A stretch of DNA of 17,932 nucleotides, from contig CAYHGV010000063.1 of the NCBI GenBank assembly GCA_964356135.1, positions 1 through 17,932 of the forward strand. Direction: 5' to 3'. Position 1 is the stretch's first letter, and each line of letters starts with the position of its first letter. Below are positions 13,412 to 17,932 of this stretch, in pieces. Made by a program: the position numbers and the translations under genes. Under the pieces are notes generated by a model. The model was not told the origin of the DNA. It saw nothing but the letters and a program-made list of their open reading frames with translations, and did no database searches. Source of the stretch: CAYHGV01 sp964356135 (lineage in GTDB: Bacteria; Hydrothermota; Tepidihabitantia; CAYHGV01).

Positions 13412-13490
13412 AAAGCACGAAATTCCTTAATTTCTGCGACCAAAGGGAATAGTAAATTTCGTGATTTCGTCCTTTCGTGCTTTCGTGATA
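13412..13490. repeat. MITE-like element, TTTCGTG family
   Basis: AAAGCACGAAA (13412-13422) pairs perfectly with TTTCGTGCTTT (13473-13483). The right arm holds four CGTG or CGTC units and ends TTTCGTGATAA, the same end as the element at 11446-11578. It lies between the ligase and iscU and fills that gap. No gene is present. Confidence 0.7.
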
Positions 13491-13524
13491 ATTTTTACCT
13501 TTTTAGATAAACTTTCTGTGCCAA

Positions 13525-13893
13525 CTATTTTTTGCTTAGGTAATCTTCAATCGCAACCTTGAGGACATCAGCCGCAAGGTTCGAGCAGTGCATTTTTATC
13601 GGCGGTAGTCCATCCAGGGCAAGGGCAACCTCCTGGTTGGTCAGTTCATTCACCTCTTCAATCTTTTTTCCCTTGACCATCTCGGTCATGATCGAACCCG
13701 AGGCAATGGCTGCCGCACAGCCAAAAGTCTTATATTTTATATCGGTAATTCTCGAATCGGTTACCTGGATCGTAACCCGCATCATGTCACCGCACACCGG
13801 ACTTCCAACCTCGCCCCGGCCGTCCGGATTTTCAAGCTCCCCGACATTTCTCGGATTGGTAAAATGCTCGATGACCTTAGTGGTGTACCGCAT
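13525..13893 (-). CDS. iscU: Fe-S cluster scaffold protein IscU/NifU-N
   Basis: 122 residues, the normal size of IscU. Three conserved cysteines bind the cluster: Cys34 in GSPVCGDMM, Cys59 in KTFGCAAAIASGS and Cys103 in KMHCSNLAADV. The adjacent Asp36 is the residue that tunes cluster release. The N-terminus (HFTNPRNVGEL) and the KGKKIEEVNELTNQ loop are typical. It receives sulfur from the cysteine desulfurase encoded just upstream; the two genes overlap by 17 nt. Its Shine-Dalgarno-like GAAGGGG lies in the end of iscS, so translation is probably coupled. No HscA/HscB, IscA or ferredoxin gene is nearby, so the operon is a minimal pair. Confidence 0.95.
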   Translation of the reverse strand: MRYTTKVIEHFTNPRNVGELENPDGRGEVGSPVCGDMMRVTIQVTDSRITDIKYKTFGCAAAIASGSIMTEMVKGKKIEEVNELTNQEVALALDGLPPIKMHCSNLAADVLKVAIEDYLSKK

Positions 13894-15052
13894 TCCCCTT
13901 CCACACCGGTGAGAGCTTTCGTAACCGCTCGGTGGTTTTCACCAAACAATCTACGACAAAGTCGAGCTCTTCCTTTGTATTTTCCCGACCGAGCGAAAAA
14001 CGCAGAGGCGAATTGATAAACTCGTTCGGCACCTTCATCGCCCGGAGGACATGCGAAGCCTCGGCTGCCCCCGACGAGCAGGCCGAACCGGAGGAAACCG
14101 CAATCCCGTCCAGGTCGAGTGCCAAGAGGAGCGATTCACCCTCGACATAACCGAACGAAATATTTACGGTATTGGGCAACCGCTTCTCGGGATGGCCGTT
14201 TATCCTCACCGCCGGTATCCGCTCAAGTATCTTTTGCTCTAAATAATCGCGCTTCTTCCGTATCTCCTCCGCTTCGAGCTGCCAGCTACTATTCAGGAGC
14301 TCGCACGCCACACCGAATCCGACGATTCCCGACAGATTCTCGGTGCCGGCGCGCATACTCTTTTCGTGGTGCCCGCCGTGTAAAATCGGCGCAATCGTTG
14401 TTCCTTTTTTAACATACAGAGCGCCCACCCCTTTCGGTCCGTGGAGCTTATGGCTCGAAATCGTTAAAAGGTCAACCCCAAAAGCCGTGACCTTCACCGG
14501 CAGTTTGCCCGCCGAAGCCACCGCATCCGTATGGCACACGGCATGATATTTTTTTGCGATTTGGACAATTTCTTCAATCGGTTGAATCGTCCCCACTTCG
14601 TTATTGGCATGCATGATCGAAACGAGGACGGTCCGATCATTGATTGTTGCTTTGATAAAATTCAAATCAACCATACCGTATTCATCGACCGATGCGTAGT
14701 CTACTTTTACCCCTTCGTGTTCGAGCTCACGGGCGGTTTCGAACACGCTCGAGTGCTCAATTGGGCTTGTGATCAGGTGTCGGCCGACATCACGCCGAGC
14801 CGCCGTAACGCCTTTCAACGCCCAGTTATTCGCTTCGGTGCCGCCGGAGGTGAAAAAAATCTCTTCCGGCTCGGCACCGATGAAACGGGCAACCTGCTCG
14901 CGGGCGATTTCCATCGCCTTTTTCGCTTCCTGACCGAACTGATGAATATTGGCCGGATTGCCGAAGTTTTCCTTTAAATAGCTGACCATTGCTTCAACCA
15001 CCCGCTCGTCAACCGGTGTCGTCGAATTATAATCAAGGTATATCTTTTTCAT
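13877..15052 (-). CDS. iscS: Cysteine desulfurase IscS/NifS
   Basis: 391 residues; a PLP enzyme that removes sulfur from cysteine and passes it as persulfide to IscU. The PLP lysine is Lys202 in SSHKLHGPKG, the persulfide cysteine is Cys325 in SGSACSSG, and His100 (PIEHSSV) and Asp176 (HTDAV) are in place. The long SSGSACSSGAAEASHVL loop places it in the class I (IscS/NifS) type. An oddity: after HTDAV the residue that contacts the PLP ring oxygen in other family members is Gln, but here it is Ala179. The ATG at 15052 has AAGGAG 8 nt upstream. It overlaps lspA by 20 nt upstream and iscU by 17 nt downstream, so all three are surely co-transcribed. Confidence 0.96.
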   Translation of the reverse strand: MKKIYLDYNSTTPVDERVVEAMVSYLKENFGNPANIHQFGQEAKKAMEIAREQVARFIGAEPEEIFFTSGGTEANNWALKGVTAARRDVGRHLITSPIEHSSVFETARELEHEGVKVDYASVDEYGMVDLNFIKATINDRTVLVSIMHANNEVGTIQPIEEIVQIAKKYHAVCHTDAVASAGKLPVKVTAFGVDLLTISSHKLHGPKGVGALYVKKGTTIAPILHGGHHEKSMRAGTENLSGIVGFGVACELLNSSWQLEAEEIRKKRDYLEQKILERIPAVRINGHPEKRLPNTVNISFGYVEGESLLLALDLDGIAVSSGSACSSGAAEASHVLRAMKVPNEFINSPLRFSLGRENTKEELDFVVDCLVKTTERLRKLSPVWKGNAVHH

Positions 15053-15530
15053 CCCGTTTCTCCTTTTCCTTTTTCGATTCCTTAATTAATAAAAGCACGA
15101 TCCCTGCAATCAGAAAAAAATCGGCGAAATTGTAAATAAACCAGCGGACATTTTGGTTGATGCCCATATTGATGAAATCGATCACTTTGCCCAGCCGTAT
15201 CCGGTCGAGGACATTCCCGATTGCGCCCGCCAGAATCAGCCCGAACGATACCGACAAAAGGGTTCCTTTGCTTCGGGTGGCATAGAAGAGAACCAGGGCA
15301 ATACCGACCAGCGGCAGGACATAGTAGGTGATCCCCGAACCCAAAGGCAGACCAAAGATCCCCCGCTTATTATAGGTCAAGGTTACCCATAACAGGTCGC
15401 CGATCAAACGTTTTGTCTCGTACGGGGCAAGAGCGGATACAACCCAGAGTTTGGTCAACTGGTCCAACGCCAGCGCGAGCACGGTCGTAATCGCTAAATT
15501 GCGGTAAAACGGCAATTTCTCATGAGCCAT
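15033..15530 (-). CDS. lspA: Lipoprotein signal peptidase (signal peptidase II)
   Basis: 165 residues with four predicted helices; removes signal peptides from prolipoproteins in the inner membrane. Family motifs are seen in order: ALDQLTKLWV, TYNKRGIFG, GAIGNVLDRIRLGKVIDFI and NFADFFLIAG. The catalytic aspartates are Asp118 (VIDFI) and Asp137 (NFAD), 19 apart as usual. The tail KESKKEKEKRDEKDIP is strongly basic/acidic and cytoplasmic. The ATG at 15530 is chosen over a TTG at 15563: that TTG is the first base triplet of a TTGACA promoter box, and the predicted transcript begins at the ATG itself. There is no Shine-Dalgarno site. It is first in the operon with iscS (20-nt overlap) and iscU. 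Confidence 0.93.
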   Translation of the reverse strand: MAHEKLPFYRNLAITTVLALALDQLTKLWVVSALAPYETKRLIGDLLWVTLTYNKRGIFGLPLGSGITYYVLPLVGIALVLFYATRSKGTLLSVSFGLILAGAIGNVLDRIRLGKVIDFINMGINQNVRWFIYNFADFFLIAGIVLLLIKESKKEKEKRDEKDIP

Positions 15531-15535
15531 ACGAG

Positions 15536-15563
15536 AGCATAGAAAAAGGCGGAGATTTGTCAA
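15536..15563 (-). promoter_or_regulatory. Promoter of the lspA-iscS-iscU operon, probably leaderless
   Basis: On the minus strand TTGACA (15563-15558), a 16-bp spacer and TATGCT (15541-15536). Only five bases (CTCGT) separate the -10 box from the ATG at 15530, so transcription should start at or within a base or two of the start codon. Confidence 0.7.
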
Positions 15564-15606
15564 GAATGAGGAAATCCAAAAGATGCTACGAAAAATGATT
15601 AATTTT

Positions 15607-15710
15607 GCATTGATGAAGACAGAAAAAACTGAGACTAAAGGTTTAACCTTATTCTGTCTACCCCTGTATTCCCTCTGTTTACCTCTGTCTCCCTCAGTTT
15701 ACATCAATGC
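15607..15710. repeat. MITE-like palindromic element, AGCATTGAT family
   Basis: Perfect ends GCATTGATG (15607-15615) and CATCAATGC (15702-15710) with two nested perfect pairs: AGACAGA (15617-15623) / TCTGTCT (15684-15690) and AACTGAG (15627-15633) / CTCAGTT (15693-15699). The right arm (CTGTTTACCTCTGTCTCC, then CAGTTTACATCAATGCTTA) matches that of 2368-2526. It lies between the divergent lspA and malic enzyme genes. Confidence 0.75.
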
Positions 15711-15729
15711 TTAATTAAGAGGGGAACAG

Positions 15730-15758
15730 TTGACAACCCGGGCATAAATAATTATCCT
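15730..15758 (+). promoter_or_regulatory. Candidate sigma70 promoter of the malic enzyme gene
   Basis: TTGACA (15730-15735), a 17-bp spacer and TATCCT (15753-15758). The -10 box matches consensus at four of six positions. It predicts a ~40-nt leader ending in the GGAGG before the ATG at 15803. Confidence 0.6.
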
Positions 15759-15802
15759 CTCAGCAATGAGAATAAAACTAATTGCGCAGTATGGAGGTGT
15801 AT

Positions 15803-17521
15803 ATGAAATTTACGATTGAATTCGACCCGTTGAGCGGTGAAAAATACATCGAAGTTCCGTTCAAAGGACACGACCTGACCGAGCATCCGATTTACAACAA
15901 AGGAACCGCCTTTACCGAAGCCGAACGGGAAAACCTCGACCTCTGGGGGATTCTCCCCGAGCAGGTTGCGACCCTCGATATTCAAGCCAGTCGAGTCTAT
16001 GAGAGTTTTACCCGTAAACCGGAACCGATCGAGAAATACATCTACCTGCTCAGTCTCGAGGACCGGAACGAAACCCTCTTTTATCGCGTTCTCCTTGATA
16101 ACTTAGAAGAGATGCTGCCGATCGTCTATACCCCCACCGTCGGCGAAGCGTCGAAAACCTTCAGCCACATCTTCCGCCGCTCACGCGGCCTCTATGTCTC
16201 AGCCGGTAAGATTTCCCAGATCGACAGCATCCTCGCCAATGCCCCCTTTTCCAATGTCGCCCTCATCGTCGTCACCGACGGCGAGCGAATTCTGGGGCTC
16301 GGCGACCAGGGAGTGGGCGGCATGGCGATTCCGGTCGGCAAGACAAGCCTCTATGTCGTCGGTGCCGGCATTCATCCTGCCCTCTGCTTGCCGATCACCC
16401 TCGATGTCGGCACCAACAATGAAGCTGCGCTCAAGGACCCGCTCTACTTGGGATTAAAACAGCACCGGCTCACCGGCGAAGCCTACGATGCGGTGATTGA
16501 AGAATTCGTCCGGGGTGTCCGCCGCTTTTTCCCCCACGCGTTGCTCCAGTGGGAGGATTTCGGAAAAAATAACGCCCTCCGCCTGCTCGAAAAATACCGG
16601 GAGCGGATCTGCTCGTTCAATGATGACATCCAGGGAACCGGTGCGGTCGCCCTCACCAATCTCTATTCGGCACTATCGGTTAAAGGGGAAAAACTCCGTG
16701 ACCAGCGCTATGTCATCTTCGGTTTCGGTCAAGCCGGGTTTGGTATCACCTCCGCGCTCCACAGCGCTCTCATCGAAGAAGGTCTGACCGCCCAGGAGGC
16801 GAAAGAGCGAATCTATCCGGTCGACAAAGACGGGCTCCTCCTCGAAGGTATGGCTGCCGACCAATACCAGCAGCCGTTCGTTCGAAAGCGGGATACCGTC
16901 GCTGGCTGGACCCTCCAGAAAGAAGGGTTCACTGGTCTTTTCGATACGGTTAAAAATTCTACAGCCACCGTTCTCATCGGCGTCTCCGGTCAGGGCGGAG
17001 CTTTCACCAACGAAATCGTAGCCCGGATGGCGGAAAACACCCCGCTGCCGTTGATTCTCGCCCTTTCCAATCCAACATCCAAAAGCGAATGCAAACCCGA
17101 AGACGCACTCAACATCACCCACGGTAGGTGTCTGATCGCTACCGGCAGCCCGTTTCCACCGGTTACAATCAACGGTGAAGAACGGAAGGTACCCCAGTGC
17201 AACAATATGTATATCTTCCCCGGCGTCGGCCTCGGTGCAATTATTTCGATGACCCAGAAGATAACGAACAAAATGTTCGTCGCCGCATCCAAAGCCCTCG
17301 CCTCGATGGTGTCACCCGACGACGCAAAAAAAGGTAAGCTCCTGCCTGACATCAAAGACATACGGAAAGTTTCCGAGGTTGTTGCCTTCGCCGTGGCAAA
17401 AGAAGCGCGCGATTCCGGATTGGGCATCAGCGCTCCCGACGAACGATTGAAAACGATCATCAATAATGCGATGTGGAACCCGCGCTACCTCCCCTACCGC
17501 TGGACAAAACCGGAGAAGTAA
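15803..17521 (+). CDS. maeA: Malic enzyme, NAD-type (oxaloacetate-decarboxylating)
   Basis: 572 residues, the size of the long (SfcA/eukaryote-like) malic enzymes rather than the short ~430-residue bacterial form. It converts malate to pyruvate, CO2 and NAD(P)H. Visible are the catalytic Tyr109 in LPIVYTPTVGEA and Lys180 in GLGDQGVGGMAIPVGK, 71 apart as in known enzymes. The metal ligands are Glu251/Asp252 (WEDFGKNNA) and Asp275 (FNDDIQGTG). The Rossmann turn is VIFGFGQAGFGI. LALSNPTSKSECKPEDA and IFPGVGLGAI near the end are family blocks. The NAD preference is inferred from subfamily and is not proven. The ATG at 15803 follows GGAGG (15793-15797) at 5 nt; an upstream TTG at 15782 is unlikely. 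It is monocistronic and divergent from lspA, with its own promoter. Confidence 0.95.
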   Translation: MKFTIEFDPLSGEKYIEVPFKGHDLTEHPIYNKGTAFTEAERENLDLWGILPEQVATLDIQASRVYESFTRKPEPIEKYIYLLSLEDRNETLFYRVLLDNLEEMLPIVYTPTVGEASKTFSHIFRRSRGLYVSAGKISQIDSILANAPFSNVALIVVTDGERILGLGDQGVGGMAIPVGKTSLYVVGAGIHPALCLPITLDVGTNNEAALKDPLYLGLKQHRLTGEAYDAVIEEFVRGVRRFFPHALLQWEDFGKNNALRLLEKYRERICSFNDDIQGTGAVALTNLYSALSVKGEKLRDQRYVIFGFGQAGFGITSALHSALIEEGLTAQEAKERIYPVDKDGLLLEGMAADQYQQPFVRKRDTVAGWTLQKEGFTGLFDTVKNSTATVLIGVSGQGGAFTNEIVARMAENTPLPLILALSNPTSKSECKPEDALNITHGRCLIATGSPFPPVTINGEERKVPQCNNMYIFPGVGLGAIISMTQKITNKMFVAASKALASMVSPDDAKKGKLLPDIKDIRKVSEVVAFAVAKEARDSGLGISAPDERLKTIINNAMWNPRYLPYRWTKPEK

Positions 17522-17523
17522 AA

Positions 17524-17605
17524 GAGGAGTCGATTGGAAAATTTCAATCAAGGGGAAAATTCCAATTGGAATTTTCCCCCTTAACTGTCTTCCAAAAGAC
17601 TCCTC
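17524..17605. repeat. Nested palindromes after the malic enzyme gene (possible terminator)
   Basis: The outer arms GAGGAGTC (17524-17531) and GACTCCTC (17598-17605) enclose a GATTG/CAATC hairpin (17532-17549) and a perfect 28-bp palindrome (GGGGAAAATTCCAA at 17552-17565 with TTGGAATTTTCCCC at 17566-17579). It may end transcription from either side, but no long T tract follows. It may equally be a mobile palindromic element. Confidence 0.6.
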
Positions 17606-17815
17606 AAAACCACCAAAGGTCACAAAGAGCACAAAGAAAAAAACACGGATAAAAACAGAAAAACGTAACCACGGAAGACACGGAGGACACAGAAAAAACA
17701 TTTAAGTTAGGAAATTATACCACAAAGAATTTAACCACAGATTGCGGTACCGCGACACCAAGGGTACCGAACGGTGCCGACACGGATAAACACAGATGAA
17801 AAATTACTACTGAGG
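17606..17815. repeat. Purine-rich CACAAAG / CACGGA / CACAGA dispersed-repeat tract
   Basis: Degenerate short units run along one strand: CACAAAG, CACGGATAAA, CCACGGAAGACACGGA, GGACACAGAAAA, CCACAAAG, CCACAGATT and CACGGATAAACACAGATGA. At 17745-17779 a GC-rich palindrome (CGGTACC / GGTACCG, then ACGGTGCCG) interrupts the phrase CCACAGATT...GACACGGATAAA. No gene is seen; reading frames here are products of the repeat. Confidence 0.6.
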
Positions 17816-17871
17816 ATACAGAGCAAGAAACTTTACAACGGATTCGCGAGTTCAATGATGAAGTGCAACAC

Positions 17872-17901
17872 TTGGAAGGGCGTGAAAGAATGTGCTATAC
17901 T
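17872..17901 (+). promoter_or_regulatory. Candidate promoter at the right edge
   Basis: TTGGAA (17872-17877), an 18-bp spacer and TATACT (17896-17901), with TGTGC just before the -10. Transcription should start near 17908, at or just before the ATG at 17910, so the mRNA would have almost no leader. Confidence 0.45.
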
Positions 17902-17909
17902 GAGGGACT

Positions 17910-17932
17910 ATGCGAAACCACTACCATCATTT
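17910..17932 (+). CDS. First codons of a gene cut by the window edge
   Basis: The ATG at 17910 begins MRNHYHH and runs off the right edge. A good -10 box lies 8 nt upstream, and a GAGGG lies 3 nt upstream. Only seven codons are visible, so neither the product nor the reality of the gene can be judged with confidence. Confidence 0.3.

Noticed and set aside
13559..13912. 117-codon plus-strand reading frame
   Set aside because: It lies opposite iscU, whose three cluster cysteines and family length are clear; the antisense frame has no motif.
14531..14977. 148-codon plus-strand frame opposite iscS
   Set aside because: It is a shadow of a certain cysteine desulfurase gene.

Overview
This window looks like a piece of a bacterial chromosome from a poorly characterised lineage. 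The FCB superphylum or a WOR-3/Stahlbacteria-like candidate phylum would fit, but that is inference. Genes start after strong Shine-Dalgarno sites (GGAGG about 5 nt before ATG), and there are sigma70-type TTGACA/TATnnT promoters. Two surface proteins end in a FlgD-like/type IX secretion sorting domain (SxNPF, YDxxGxxV, DxxG, AGxYF). Mixed into this bacterial setting are two information or nucleotide genes of archaeal style: an ATP-dependent DNA ligase of the LigB/ligase I type, and a stand-alone ATPase subunit of GMP synthase.

Layout: (1) 2-1174, 3' end of a secreted protein with a sorting domain, followed by an intrinsic terminator. (2) 1291-3383, a three-gene group on the plus strand: a trypsin-fold protease, a solo copy of that protease's N-terminal domain, and a small three-helix membrane protein. 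(3) 3590-5920, a secreted FG-GAP/VCBS propeller protein with its own promoter. (4) 6120-8660 (minus), a large exported alpha/beta hydrolase. (5) 8684-9286, a REP-associated tyrosine transposase (RAYT) flanked by REP/BIME palindromes. (6) 9330-9731 (minus), a half-size EamA/DMT transporter. (7) 9833-11412 (minus), a DnaQ-like exonuclease translationally coupled to the GMP synthase ATPase subunit. (8) 11594-13336 (minus), the ATP-dependent DNA ligase with an in-frame 15-nt tandem repeat. (9) 13525-15530 (minus), an overlapping lspA-iscS-iscU operon for lipoprotein maturation and Fe-S assembly. (10) 15803-17521 (plus), an NAD-type malic enzyme, then a repeat-rich tail and the first codons of another gene.

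The most striking overall feature is the density of small palindromic repeats. Most intergenic gaps hold a short element with perfect inverted ends, falling into at least five families: AGCATTGAT ends, TTATCACGAAA or AAAGCACGAAA ends, AATGCAAA ends, TGTGGG REPs, and purine-rich CACGGA/CACAGA arrays. One RAYT gene is present that could have spread the REP class. No rRNA, tRNA or CRISPR array was seen.

The best candidates for something undescribed are the protease / solo N-terminal domain / membrane protein group, and the repeat landscape. Secondary points are a probable leaderless lspA mRNA, an IscS lacking the usual PLP-contacting glutamine, and the pentapeptide-repeat insert in the ligase. 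All assignments come from reading the sequence; no database search was run.
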